Positions 44,701-56,968 of a DNA stretch of 64,000 nucleotides are shown one piece after another (positions within the stretch are counted from its first letter, which is position 1; each line of letters opens with the position of its first letter). Source of the DNA: Galaxea fascicularis (taxonomy: Eukaryota; Cnidaria; Anthozoa; Scleractinia; Euphylliidae); the NCBI GenBank assembly GCA_948470475.1, contig OX419341.1, forward strand, positions 28,583,169 through 28,647,168. The letters are read 5' to 3'. Under the pieces are notes generated by a model, which saw only the letters and a list, made by a program, of their open reading frames with translations, made no database searches and was not told the origin of the DNA. The position numbers and the translations under genes are program-made.

Positions 44701-47700
44701 AAATTATAATTCATAATACATACCACAGTCTTAAACCTTGGGTGGAATATGATCATTCCATTGTTATTAACTGCAAACAAGTATCCACTAGGTCCCACCT
44801 AAAGGAAAGAATATATTAAACAACACTTAGTTTTGAAGAACAAGATGGTGAAATCAGCCAAATTTTCATATGACAAAGGTTGTAACTTGTCATACAGGAC
44901 AAAACTTTAGTATCACCATGGGAAAGTATTACAGCAGTCATAAGAATGGTTTCATCTCTATATACTATACTATTATATGGTTACAGTCCAAGTCCTTATC
45001 TTAGATCTGCTAACCAAAGCCTTCTTGTTATCCCCAGGTCTAATCAAAGGACCTATATGATGACAGGGCATTCTCTGTCGCAGCTCTAAAGTTATGGAAT
45101 GATTTGCCCACCAGCAGAAAAGAAATATGCAAGCCTGCAAATAACAGTCGGTCATTGGAGAAATGTCCAGTAAAGTTTAGGTTTTGACAGGCGAAAGCTT
45201 AGCCTGGTTGGACACTCTGACTGGGGATTTCTGACCAGACTGTTCTCTTGTCCGGCCAAAACTTGACCCTGGCCTGACAAATGACCTGCTTATGGACAAC
45301 AATTATTTGCAGGCTTCAATATTGTGAAGACTCATCTTTTTTATCAAGCGTAGTAATATTATTACATGCATCAGTATGCGACTAGACATGAAAAGGCCGG
45401 GTTGGCATATGATATGTTACTAACCAATGGTTGCAATATGAAGTCTTGAAGATAATCCAATGGAACATCTGTACCCATAACACCAAGGAAATGATCCATC
45501 ATTTTCTCTTCCTGTTGCATTCCATCTTTTGTCTGATTAATAATGCATAGACAAGTCAACAAAAAATATATCACAACTGTCATTAGACTAGTTCATTAGA
45601 GCAACAAGGCTTTATCTCTTTTCCTGAACGAAAATAGTGCTTAGACAGGTCCCACCATCATCCTACCTTTGAGTGATGTTATGGCATACTCTAGTGCCAA
45701 TCAACTCCCTCCCTCCCTACACCCCTTCCCTTATCTCCAGATAGATAGCTAATCTTTAGAGGAGCACTGTCTTGCTATTCCAGTCCAATGTAACATGCTG
45801 CAAAATGTCTTTAAAACAGGAAAACCCAAAAGTAATGCAGAAGTTTATTTACTCAGAACTGTGTTACTGCACTGAGACTAAATACTGTCTTCTTCTGTTA
45901 CAAATGGCAAGAATGAAAAGGGATTCCATTTTGAAAAATTTAGTCTAAATTTTTCAAATTCTTGCTCGTCATTGTACATTTATGGCCAAAAATGTACTAT
46001 TAGGGATGATGTTTCCTGCAAAAAAATCAATAATTATTGATATTTCAAGGAATGTTTTGGCCTGAGTAAAGGTCATTAAGTAGCATTTCTGTGAGGTTTT
46101 GGCCAGAAAACAGCAAACCCCCCATAACAGTGCCCCTTTAAACTAGCAATTATATTTAGGTGCTGTTTCATGCATATACAATCAAACCTCCCTGTGTGAC
46201 CACCTCTCATGAGCAACCACTTCTTTCCAAAACACCAAAAGCACTATAAAATGGAATATCTTGTAAGTGACCACCTGTTGTAAGTGACTGTGACCACTTT
46301 TAGAGATGACTGTAGGAAATCTTACCTTTTTTTTAAACCTCCTGTACATGACCACTTGATACATAATCTGCTGTATCTCTCCCAGGCAGAAATTGGAAAA
46401 TATGTTGCTGAAACATATTTGCCATATCCTTACAGCAGAGATAACATTGTTTGCATACAATAATTTGCATCGGTCTAAATATTTTTGTAGCTAGTAAAAG
46501 TTGGTTTCCTCAATTACCATATGCAAGGTACACACAATTTAGACCCCTGGGGCTTAACCTCTCGTAAGGGATCACCTTCCATAAGTGACCATCTAGACTT
46601 GACATTTCGAATGGTCACTTACAAGTGGGGAGGGGGTGGGGTGCTTAAAAGAGGATTAACAGTTACAATGTAAGTGTACTTACAGCACAGGTAGAGGAGG
46701 CTTTGATACGATGAAATACGGGCAAGGTTCCAGTTGTCATCATGCCTAGACCCTGTGAAAGAAGAGTTTTAGTTTAGACTGCCATAGTTAAGATTGGTTT
46801 ATTTGTTCAACTAATAAACAAAAACAAGTTCACACGAGAAAAGAAAATACATAATAAAATTAAAAACTGGTGAGGTGGAAGACGTTCTTGTTAGCTTTGT
46901 CTGCTTGCATTTGCTTTTGTTTGTGATTACTTGTTTGTTTGTTCAGCAAATTCAATAAAAAAGAGATGTCTTTAGTTGGCAGTTACATTTTAGGTAACAC
47001 ATTTGGCTTGTAATGATTTTGCATATTCAGCTGACACTGTCATTTGTGGGCAAATGGTATTAACATAAAGAATAAATCACCATTTAGGTATGGCTTGCAT
47101 ATTGAAGCATGCAGAGTTGTCAAAAGTAACCAGCAGCTGGTTCCACCAACTTTGTGTTCCAGGCCAGCTACCCTGATGGAACATTCCTCTGATTCTTTAG
47201 TCCTGGTTTAGTACGAGATGGCCAAAATAGCCACCTACTTCAACAACAAAGCCAGCCAAGAACACAACTTCTGAGCATACCACCCTTGAACAATAGAAAC
47301 CATCACTTACAAAGGCATCGAAATAAACACTTGTCCAAACTGTGTGATCTGTTATGTTTTCTTTAGGAGCCATAGCCATGGGTCTGGTAAGTACACGGAT
47401 GTAACTCTGCCACAGAAAAGAAATAAAATAGAAATATCATTACCATTACAACTGTAGGTCTTCAAACAAACAAACAAAACAAACAAAGACTGGTTTATTA
47501 TTAAATCACATCGCAGTAAAATACTGAATTGCGTAATTATTTACAAACTGCAAACTATACAAATATAAATATAATGGCTTAAAGTTCTATTAAAAAGTTC
47601 TCATTCAACTCAAAGTTGAGTTGGTTTCAGCCGCAAACTTCACGAAAAACGAATTAGCGAAACACTTTGTCTGGGCTGCTAGTACATTATACGTTCTTTG

Positions 47701-50700
47701 GCGCCTAAAATTATAATGAGAGCTGTAGACTTCAAGAATTAGGTGATATAATTTGCTGTTCTGATTCTCGCTGATTGATCTAAAAAATGATTTTGTAATG
47801 TCTTCGTGGTGTTCCCTGATAGAGGTCAAGCAGGCACGCTCTAAGGCTTCCCTGTATGGCATTCTAGGGAAAATATACGCCAGAACTCTTTTCTGAACAC
47901 TTTCTAACTCCAACTGTAAATACTGAGGTAGAGAATAATGAAAAACTGGACAAGCATAGTCAAGGGAAGATCTAACACATGCACAGTAGTAAGCAAGATC
48001 TTCGGCTGCGACGCGCGCCCCTCTAAGTTGCACAAGGAGATAAATTTTCCTAACTGCTTTCTTAATTAAACTATCAATGTGTTAGTTCCATGTTAGTGTG
48101 TTGTTCATCAAACAGAAACAAATTGATTTTGAATACTGTATTATAAACAAACAAAAGAGAAATGAATTTGTTCCTTTAAGTGTTTTGCAGTATTTTGAAA
48201 CAATCCAGAGCCTCCCAATTTATGGGATCAGAGAAATTGATCATTATTTTGTGTGAAAATTGTGTTTATTTATTTGATTATTGCTAAAATGTTCAAGAGC
48301 ATGTTCACCAATGTACCTCACTGACTTCCCGAACAGCACCAATACTCTGAATGCGTGAAAAATAACCTGGTCATCCAAAAATGAGATAAAGTTAATGTAT
48401 TTGTGATGTTCCTTATATCTCCATTGGTTCATAAATGGCTTTTGAGAAGCTGACGGAACCTTCTTGACGTTATTTGACTTATCAACTTTCATCTACAATG
48501 ATCAATCAAAGTTGTCTCAACAAAACTATCTATCCCATTGTAACAACAACAACAAAAACTTTATTAATTTTTTACCTAATATGAGTTTAACCAGTGACAA
48601 CCCTTCTACATATGAAAGATACTGGCCACCACTACCCAGGGGGCAGAAGCAGGGTTGGCGCAGTGGTGAGAGTGCTTGCCTTCCACTAATGTGTCCCGGA
48701 TTCGATTCCCGGACTTGGCATCATAAGAGGGCTGAGTTTGTTGGTTCTCTACTCTGTTTTTCTCTGGGTACTCCGGTTTTCATCTCTTTCCAAGAACCAA
48801 CATTTGATTTGATTTGGTTTGATTTGAGAATTGTAAAGCTTATTATTATAAGGTACATTTGACCATATTCACATGCTAATTAATTTGTGCCTAATAAGTA
48901 ATAACTTATTATCATTGTTATTATTACCCAGCAGCCAATAAATAAGAGATTATCAAAGGTTCCTTTTAACCAGCAGTAAGACAAACTCAAGTAGCCAGAG
49001 ATTACCTCTGTTGTTACAAGCCATTTCCTGTAATGCCTGAGTGCTCTCTGCTGGGGGACCCACAGCAAAAGTAAACACACGAACCTGCAAAACATAATTA
49101 TTAACAATTCGCCTTTTTAACTCCAAAAACTTGAAAATTTACCTTAGTTTTCATAGGAATTGACAATAAACCCAACTTTGAATTCAAACTGATGATTTCA
49201 GCTGTGTCAAATATATAATTATAGAAGAAAACCTTGTATTTGATTAAAAAAAAAAATTAATTTATTTTCATCAAGTAGTTCAGATCTAAGAGCAGCCTAT
49301 CTAATACAACTATTAATAAGTACTGAAAAAATTAACTATCACAATGTGGTAACAAACATGGCTCAAATTGCCAAAACAATTCAACCAATATTGAAAAATC
49401 TGGCTCAAACTTAAATGACTTGCTGAATTCAATAAACTTTCACTTTACACTTGAAAACTACCAAAAACTTTCAAAGGGAGATTCCACCATTACAACAAAT
49501 TGACCCTAAAGTGGTGGAAAATTAATATTACTTATCCTAGTCTTCTTAATTGCAGAAATAGCTTTTCAGTAGGGGTAGCAAATGGTAAACTCCAAGACTT
49601 GTCAAGATGCTGAGACCCTTGTTTGAAAATCTGAGACCAAGACCAAACATACGAGACTTCAAGACCAAGGTAAATGCACTATAAACAAGACAAGCTCCTG
49701 AGATTTTGAGATCAGATGAAAAGTTTATGAGACCCAAGATTCTAGAGGTACCATTTGCCACCCCTTTAAGAGTGGGAAAAATTGAGTAATCATTTCACTT
49801 AAAATTTCCAGGGCAAAAACATTTGGATTTCAGGATGTCAGTTGGTTGCTGAGCCAATTTTTAGTATCAAGAATCAAATGAAGCAGAAAATCTTAAGCCT
49901 TAAACAACAAAATGGGCAACCAATTAAATGGCATCCTAAAATAAAAAATAACAGACTGCCCAGGAAATTTGAACAAAAAACTCTCCAATTAAGTCCTACC
50001 TATAACCCAAAGGTAATGAACACCAAGAACAGTTCCCCTGCAAATCTTTCAATGGACTGTTTTTTTGTCGGTAGCTTGTCAGCCGACAGATTTGCCGGTA
50101 GCTGTTCTTCAATTTTACCAATAATTCAATTACACTGGTTAAGACCTGGCTCCATGTTAGCTGTGTAACCTACATATACCTTTTTGTCTGCATTGTTCTC
50201 TTTGAAAAGGTCTGACAAGCTTGATGTTGTCCCATCACTAAGTACCATGATGGCCTGCTGGCACAATGCACAGTTGTTTGCCTTTCTCAAAAGTTCAAAG
50301 GCCTTTGTCATTCCATGTTTCCATACAGCAACTTCACCATCTTTAATGTCTTGCAATTTTTTCTTGACGTACTACAAAATAAAATTACATGCCTTTAACT
50401 CTTAAACCACTCTTTGAAAAAAACCATATTGCACACCCTCCACAACATCACACACAAAAGGGAGTTTAACTGAGTATAATTTAATAGAGCCACCACCAGC
50501 CCTTAGCCGTAGCAATAAAAGTTAACAATCTTTATAAAAGTCAGTTAAACTTGTCACCAAAAGATAGCCATGGGCTGGTGCCTTCATGTAAAATGGATAA
50601 TGGAACCACAAGCTATCCAATCTGTCCAGGCAACATAATGCTGCAATCAGGTGAAGGAATAAATACTGTACTTCCCATGAAATTGAAAAATATAACATGG

Positions 50701-50764
50701 GAATTAGGAGGATGGAGTGGGGACATCATTCTATGATGTTAAAGGGCACTACATAAGTGAATAA

Positions 50765-50820
<56 letters not shown>

Positions 50821-53800
50821 ACAAAGAAAGAGTAACAGGGCTGTGCTCTAGCAGCGCCCTGTCGCCCCTGGCGAATTACTTTTGCCATTGGGCGACCAGG
50901 AACTATTAGTTTTTGCACCAAACTTATACGCTGGGCGCCCTGGATTTCAAGGGTTTAGAGGTTTGGGTAAGAAAGCTGTGCAAGGGAGGACCTGAGCTCT
51001 GTAATGGTGTAATGGCCTGACATCAGCAATTCATGTAAGGTAAGACTTTATTTCACAACGGTGACACATAACAGTAATAATACAATTACTAATAATCTTG
51101 AAGCGATCCAAACAATGAAGGCCACCCTGCCTCCTAACAGTCATGAACAGAACCACTGATCAGCACTGTCTCAAGTCTAACTTAAACTAAATTTAATTCA
51201 GCCACACCAGAAACTCACAACTTTATTTTTCTTGGTGGCTTGTAGTAATGGAGGACCAGTCTCAGAGCAGCACAGCACATAAGCAGCCTCGTTAAACTGA
51301 AATCAAATCAGAAAGAATTGAACAATGTTAACTGAAAATTGAAATATCAATTTAAGTGTTGTGTTACAGTCACTTTGACATAGTAATACATGTACTAATT
51401 GTACCGCAAACTAAGATGTGCTTTTTGGACATAACTGAAGGGTCAGGTACTGCAGTGTATTAGAAATAGCAGTTACTTGGGCATGACAAGTATATCCAGG
51501 AACTTGGTGTGTGTGTGTGAGAGACCAGGAAAAGCGAGCTAACTTGGTACTTGATGTGCTCTGATTAAGGCCTTTGTGGCATGCCTAGTGTGGCTTCACG
51601 ATACTAGAAGTACTTACATAGACCACATTAAAGAAGTCATTGTCTCCAAATGTATCAATAAGATTCTGTGCAGATAATTTTGCTATCCTCATGGGCACTC
51701 CATGCATGCTTCCACTGGCATCAATGAGGATTACAATATTCTTTGGGGACGTTGCTCCTTGAATATACCAAGGTCTTCTTCTTGCATCAAATAAATCCAC
51801 TTGACTTGGGGTATTGTCCCAGCGTTTAGCTGAAAAGAAGGAAATTAATTTACAGTTACTTAATCTGGGATGTCATCAATAATAATAATAATAATAATAT
51901 TCAACATTTATATTGTGCATTTTCTTTAAACGAATAATCAAATGCGCGAGCAGAAGGCCTGGTCAAATGCTGGAAAAAGGCAAGCACTAGGGGTGGTCAC
52001 AGCCAGGGTTCGTTACGTCTCTAGTGGTTCTTTAACGTCCCACAGAATCAATTGTAAAGAGCTATGAGACAGGACCTCCGGTTTTATCGTCCTTATCTGA
52101 GAAGAATAGAAAGTCTAACCATTTGCAGATGTCATTGCAAAGGAAGCACTTTCTCCTCAGTTATTTAAAGACCCTGAGTGAGAACCTCGCAGCAGTATAC
52201 ACTGTGGAAGGTAAGTTCAAATCTACTGGCTCTACTGGAATGTTTAATTTCATCTGGCGAGTGTTTTTAATTATATAAATAATGCATTTTTGGAATGTTA
52301 ACTTTTATAAATGCATGGAGGCATGGTACCGGTACTGTATTCAACGGTCTAGCATCCTATCCAAGGAGTAAAGTCATAACCCTGATTGATTCAGAGAATC
52401 AGTGCTTAAGTTCAAATTCCTGTCACATGATCAATACTACTTTTCCTTACCTGGGTATGTTCTCATGAATCCTTTATCTGAACCAAAGTACTGCCATGAC
52501 AAAGTAGCATCATCATGCCTGTTCTTGTCAAAAACTTCATCCAGAGCTGAAGTCCAACTAATTCCATTTACAATCTCTGCAGCTTAAGATGAAATTTCTA
52601 CCCTTTCAGTGACACAAAATGGCAATCTATGCTTAGAAGAAGATAACTGCTACATCAAAACATTACTTACCCATGAAACTAGTGGGTACCAAAACTCAGA
52701 CATAGTTCATAAAATAATAATAGATCGATAGAAGCTGCGGGTTGTACATATAACTTTATTTGTTGAATTCTTGTTATTGTTGTTTTTGTAAACAATTGAC
52801 AGTCAGTTTTTGTAATCAATTAACAGTTTGCGTTTAAATACAAGGCAGCTTATCACCATCATTAAACAATAATCAGGGTAGACTCAATCCCCAAACTTGT
52901 ACATTCATAAAAAGAATATTGTGTTTTCTAGCATAAAATTTGAGATCTACAAGTGTATAAACAATATTTTAGAAACCTACCTCCATCATACACATCAGTT
53001 GGGACATGGATCACGCTCCTATTAAAGCTAATGTCACTTCGGAAGGTGGCATTGTATTTCAGTATTAAGCCAGTCCTGTTTAAATACTGATCTAGATCTT
53101 TTGCATTTGGATAGTCTATGGCACTAAGCTGAAAATGAATTAAATAATTAAATATTATGTTTTAGATTAGTCCACTTTTATATTTACACACTGCAAATAT
53201 TTCTAGTTGTAAATGGTTGAGGACAGCAAATAAATTGCAATTTTTAAAAAGGTCATGGTATTTTGATACTTTATAAACTGATGATGATGTTCACAACATC
53301 ACTACATGTCTTACAAAGTAAAAAATGCCATGACCATTCTAAAAATAGCTATACATTAATACATTATAAATATTTATTTATTTATTTATTTATTTACAAC
53401 AACAATATTCGCCGACAGTGTTCAGTGAATATTGTTGAATATATCCCCAAGAAGAAGTCAAGGGGATTATTCAACAATCTTCACTGATCCTGAGGTGAAT
53501 AATAATTTTTTGGGGGATTTTTTAATTTTTCAAATGAATATTATAAATAATAATGTTTTAGTATAATTTCAGAGCTGAACCATTTTAAAAATGAAAACAC
53601 TTAGAATACACTGTTACAGAATTTTGAGACAAATAATTCCTTTAATGTAATATTATTAAGCAAGAAATTGAAAATTCTTGTTAACATTGTGATTAGGTTG
53701 ATTTCTTTAAAAAAACATATAAACGAACAGATGAACAATAAATAAATAAATAAATAAATAATAGATAAATAATATAAAACTACAGCAAGACAATGTAAAT

Positions 53801-55716
53801 GCCAATTTTACCTTTAGGTTTTTATCATATGTGTACTTGCAGTAGGTATATTCTGCCTTGTCCACTAGTTTCTACAAAAATGGAATAAATGTTTGCACCT
53901 AAGTATGGTCAAAACGGTTACATGAAGTACTTTTATGGGGTGACAACTCTAACAAACATTGTTTGAGCAACACCACGTGTAACTTGAAGTCCTTCCAGAA
54001 ATTTGCAAGATTCTCCTGATTTTTTCAGTGACATTCTTGTAAAAATGTCAAACTTTGCTCTTTTTTTCTGCATAATATCCCACAACTATCTCATATTTCC
54101 CAGAAAAAAATTCCCCAGTCTCCCGATTCCCAGCAAAATCTCCAGATTCCCAGAAGAATTTTGTTTTTCTCCCAAAACAGGCCTTCTTAGAGTTGTCAGC
54201 CCCAGCCCCTCCCCCACCCCCCTCCCATACTTTTGGTGAGAAAGGATTCAATTTTTGCAAATACACCTGTCAAAAACTGCATACAGTTTACAGATCCATA
54301 GAATATCAGTTTTTAAAATGTAGAGAATATGTATTATTTATTATCGGATCAATCATCCATATCTCTGGCATAATTGGTTTAATATGTGGATTTGAAAGAC
54401 CAAGTAATCACTGTTTTGTTGTCAACAGTATACTAACAATGACCCATTATGTTAAAATCTACAAGAAAATATTTCTATTGCTCTCTATGGAAATTAAAAA
54501 TTCAATGTTTCACACTGACAGGCATGTACGTACGTCACCATCTCAAACACACCAATTAAAAGCAGCAAGAACTTGTGGTTGTCACTAAAATATTTTGTCC
54601 TGCTGTAACATGAGAAGGAGATTCTTTAATGCCTTTCTTGATAATGAAAGAAAAACGAAAAAGAAAATTAAATAATTATCACAATGTAAAATATAGCCAA
54701 TGAATCCAGTAACAGCCGGAAGAATTTCTTCCTTTAAGTTTAAGTTTGTTTGAAACCTTGACATTACTCAAGTCAAATGTGTCTGGAATTAAAAAATATT
54801 AGTATTCATTATTCGCCGTATTCTGAAAGCAAATTATTTGATGAAATTTTAAAATGAAAAGCGTCGACTGTGTTTTTCTCAAATGTTCACGACAGGAAAC
54901 AAAAAAATCAGCTGTCGTGAATAATTAACTCCAGTACCTATGGTTTCACCGGGAGAAAAGAAACAAAATATTATGGCTCATAAATATTATATCGAAAAGG
55001 AATCACAGTACAAGTTATGGAATTTTAAAGCGTTTGTACATGTAAATCAAAGACGAAAATCAAACTGGGTTTGCAGTTGCCAGTCATCGAGCGCCAAAAT
55101 CTGAATTGACGGCCCCCGGGGCTGCTGTCAAGTAAAGTTGTAAACATTATCCACCGGATTCAATTCCAAATTGATCTTTCCTAATCTGTATGAACCAGAC
55201 CACGATTCCAGCCTCTATACCTTTAATGACGACGTCTTACTCCTAAAGAAGGCCTCCATTTTTGTTTTCATTCTGTCAAGGACTTCGTTCCAATCGACAT
55301 CCTCTGTCGAAAATGTCAAATTTCCGTACGCCTGCAAGTTCAATAAACTCTTAGAATAATACTAATAGCTCATCATCTAGGAAAACTGGGAAACATAAAA
55401 CGATGAAATACAAATCTATATGATACCTGTTTTAAGTCTTTCGCGCCGGTTAAATCTTCCGTAAATTTCGAAGCCTCTGTTCCGATGCGATCTGCCCACC
55501 CCCGAACTCTAGGATGTCAAAGTTTGAAGAAATTAAGCTTATCGCGGCCGCGAGTTGAGGTGTACAGGACCACAAGCGAGCAAGAACAAAAAACATATGA
55601 GCCAAAAAAGAAGGGCAATTTACTTACAGCTCACTGTTGAAATCTGTTCCACTACTGCTGGAGAAAAGGATAAGACCACAAACTGAACAAAAATTGACGA
55701 CAAACTTGACCGCCAT
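33509..55716 (-). CDS. CACNA2D: Voltage-gated calcium channel alpha2/delta subunit, 35 coding exons
   Basis: This extracellular, membrane-anchored auxiliary subunit promotes surface trafficking and gating of Cav channels. Exons 5' to 3': 55716-55628, 55508-55427, 55331-55221, 53871-53812, 53128-52981, 52582-52451, 51829-51618, 51296-51219, 50371-50180, 49084-49006, 48366-48317, 47406-47311, 46752-46684, 45532-45425, 44798-44724, 44459-44382, 43706-43605, 43132-43071, 42769-42702, 42182-42128, 41320-41235, 40552-40468, 39708-39599, 39330-39259, 38251-38190, 37828-37769, 37203-37138, 36764-36673, 35263-35230, 34795-34743, 34478-34452, 34266-34235, 34146-34060, 33825-33798, 33701-33509. Sum 3033 nt, 1010 aa; every phase closes. 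Seen: N-terminal signal peptide (to about residue 22), VWA_N block (WTSALDEVF), RRRPWYIQG (224-232), VWA domain with DASGS at 244-248, Cache blocks (GVMGTDVPLDYLQDF, SGYLFAVNNNG), and a C-terminal helix (LTFFAFTGLMLLLVFLTVI) plus a short tail. The exon 6 acceptor (52583 versus 52577) and the last exon's acceptor are the least certain. Paralogue type 1-4 is not assigned. Confidence 0.95.
35323..35510. mobile_element. Short TIR transposon with GCGATTC target duplication
   Basis: The ends AGGCCCGTAGGGAGG and CCTACCTACGGGCC are inverted copies. GCGATTC lies directly outside both ends (35316-35322 and 35511-35517). A 7-8-bp duplication would fit a hAT-type non-autonomous element. It is in a CACNA2D intron. 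Confidence 0.75.
35683..35736. repeat. (ATA)n microsatellite and retroposon end
   Basis: About 54 bp of pure AT trinucleotide is followed by TACATAGCTTACACAGCGC...AGCGCTTTACAATAATG. This is a retroposon-like end similar in layout to the one near 32289. Confidence 0.85.
38321..38784. mobile_element. 464-bp foldback palindrome in a CACNA2D intron
   Basis: The left arm from CACAGGCAGCCCAAGCTCTC and the right arm ending GAGAGCTTGGGCTGCCTGTG are complementary over most of about 190 bp each. The centre is a second hairpin (ACTCTTAAAGAGAGAGC / GCTCTCTCTTTAAGAGT) around 38553. The two arms differ only by short indels near the centre. No coding frame is present. Confidence 0.9.
38785..38918. mobile_element. 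TA/GGCC MITE, copy 2 (left end missing)
   Basis: Shares ACTTAGACTCGCTTTGAAGA, GAGGCAGACATGAAC and GGAAATGGCC-TA with 10912-11047. Its left terminus is missing where it abuts the foldback palindrome, which suggests the palindrome inserted into or recombined with it. Confidence 0.75.
38941..39208. mobile_element. Probable inverted-repeat MITE
   Basis: GTTTTCAATCGAGTATCAAAAG at the left approximates the inverse of CTCAATTAAAAC with its preceding bases at the right. Inside are repeated TGATTGGTTGACC/CAGCCAATCAGAAGC/TGATTGGTTCA/TGATTGGTC motifs (CCAAT boxes in both orientations). Confidence 0.55.
45755..46142. mobile_element. Inverted-repeat MITE, CACNA2D intron
   Basis: TTTAGAGGAGCACTGT at the left is the inverse, with two mismatches, of ACAGTGCCCCTTTAAA at the right. 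The body is non-coding and A/T-rich. Confidence 0.65.
46179..46640. mobile_element. Tigger-like remnant with repeated GTGACCACC motifs
   Basis: The left end CAATCAAACCTCCCTGTGTGACC resembles pogo/Tigger ends. AAGTGACCACC-type words recur at about 46192, 46270, 46287 and 46587. The right boundary is uncertain. Confidence 0.5.
47466..48110 (-). mobile_element. 5'-truncated non-LTR retrotransposon (CR1/Jockey-like) in a CACNA2D intron
   Basis: The minus strand carries the C-terminal end of a LINE polyprotein (see 47605-48033), a short 3' UTR and a (TTTG)n tail (plus strand AAACAAACAAACAAAACAAAC at 47464-47488). The 5' end is truncated near 48110. It lies between CACNA2D exons 11 and 12, in the same orientation as the gene. 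Confidence 0.82.
47605..48033 (-). pseudogene. LINE ORF2 C-terminal fragment
   Basis: The frame contains VRSSLDYACPVFHYSLPQYL, LESVQKRVLAYIFP and YREALERACL, the thumb/post-RT motifs (YIRS.LEYACPVWH, ER.QKR) of CR1/Jockey-type LINEs. The catalytic RT core is absent, so it is a dead 5'-truncated copy. The apparent start residue is arbitrary. Confidence 0.85.
48652..48830 (+). mobile_element. tRNA-derived SINE, CACNA2D intron
   Basis: The head has an A box (TTGGCGCAGTGG) and a B box (GGATTCGATTCC at 48698-48709), followed by a body with GGTTCTCTACTCTG and GGGTACTCCGGTTTTC and a TTGATTTGATTTGGTTTGATT tail. The sequence differs from the SINE at 28261, so it is a second family. It is antisense to CACNA2D. 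Confidence 0.85.
50766..50819. repeat. (TTA)n microsatellite
   Basis: About 54 bp of uninterrupted ATT/TTA trinucleotide in a CACNA2D intron, preceded by TACATAAGTGAATAAATTA, which looks like the 3' end of a retroposon. Confidence 0.92.
51877..52215. repeat. Interspersed retroposon-like repeat
   Basis: AT-trinucleotide run (51882-51900), then a body with GGTTCTTTAACGTCCCACAG, GACCTCCGGTTTTATCGTCC and TATTTAAAGACCCTGAGTG. Composition and the simple-repeat end suggest a SINE or LINE tail on the minus strand. No boundaries beyond the AT run were fixed. Confidence 0.55.
53371..53395. repeat. (TATT)n microsatellite
   Basis: Six tandem TTTA units in a CACNA2D intron. A complementary (AAAT)n tract lies at 53738-53761 in the same intron, so the two could pair. 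Confidence 0.85.
53738..53761. repeat. (AAAT)n microsatellite
   Basis: AATAAATAAATAAATAAATA tract, reverse complement of the tract at 53371-53395. Confidence 0.85.
53945..54232 (+). repeat. Dispersed repeat R2, copy 2
   Basis: Collinear with 32665-33000 (see that entry). It is inserted in the CACNA2D intron between exons 3 and 4, antisense to the gene. Confidence 0.72.
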
Positions 55717-56968
55717 CTTTCGCTCCCTTTGACCACTTTTCCGTCAACACCGAAGGCTCAAGTTTTAGACCAAACTTTCCCCTACTAATTAGATGTACAC
55801 GCCGGCAACTAAACGTTTTGTCAAATTTGGCAAAATGTGATTTTTCGTCCTATGGCGTTCACTTTTGCTAATCGTTTCTTTCTCTTTTTATCTACAGACT
55901 ATTTTACATCCAAAGTAAGCGCTGAATAAAAAATTCGCAATCGATTTCCACTACGGTCTATCAGTTAAATCAGATAGCTTGGTTTGAACTTGGTAAGAAG
56001 ACGATGTTTTTGACAGGCCAAAAGTTTTGTTCCTGCTAACAATGCTTTACCCCGAGTGTGTCAAGAAATAAATTGATCGAAAACAATCGTTTCATCTTTA
56101 AGAACAACCCTAGAACGCTCAGTTTTGCTTTAGTTTACTGTGGTTGCAACAGTAAACAACAGCGACGAAATATCCTACTAAGCTAATCATTCTGACATTG
56201 TTTTTGCGATGTTGAAAACAAAAAATTGCTACCGTCAAATCGTTTAAATTCAACTGAGCGCTTCACAACAAGATCATTTTGCGATTCAAGAACTTAAACA
56301 AAACAGATAATCATCAATGGGATTCAAGAACAAGACTTAACCCAGCAGCTGTGTGAGTTTTAGAGAGCAGCAGGTTCTCACCAATTTTACTCTAGTCAAT
56401 ATTTTTAATTTCGCAGCCTTCATTTCTCTGACAGCGCGACGTCCCATCAGTGACAAGTTATATACAATGGTCATAAATAATTGATGTCTGTTATCCAAAT
56501 ATCAGCGAGAACGTAAAAATTATGTATCTTCCTTTCGCCAAACGATACCAGCAGAGACAAAGTATAAGAGTATTCAAATTCGAACAGCAGGGTACCCCCG
56601 GAGGGTGCCTATAATGAATAAGCGAACTCCGGTAAAGCGCGTGAATTCTCGTCTCCAAACCATCGGACCCCTTACCTGGTATTATCCAAAGTTAGAAAAT
56701 TTTGAATGACAATTGAATTTCAAAGGAAGAGAAGGCGACCAGCTGTGTAAATAAATTTAACTGTGTATAGCACAGTGGCTTCCCTATTCTTTCCCGCGTT
56801 CGCGCGGCAACTTGTCGCATTAACACCTTCTTAGATAGGCCACAAAACTCCATCTTAAAAAAAACGCAGCGGATAAGAAAACAAAAACAAAAGAATGGTC
56901 AAGAAAAAAATTAATAAAACATACGAGGATCAGAATATAATAACGAAAAATGCAGACAGGTCGATTGA
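55717..56968. other. Upstream region of CACNA2D
   Basis: Holds the CACNA2D 5' UTR and promoter, whose limits cannot be fixed. No gene, CpG-dense island or convincing repeat was recognised apart from a small GGTACCCCCGGAGGGTGCC inverted word near 56590. Confidence 0.4.

Noticed and set aside
54193..54588. 131-codon plus-strand frame with a hydrophobic stretch
   Set aside because: Begins inside dispersed repeat R2 and runs through A/T-rich intron sequence of CACNA2D. No family match or splice context.
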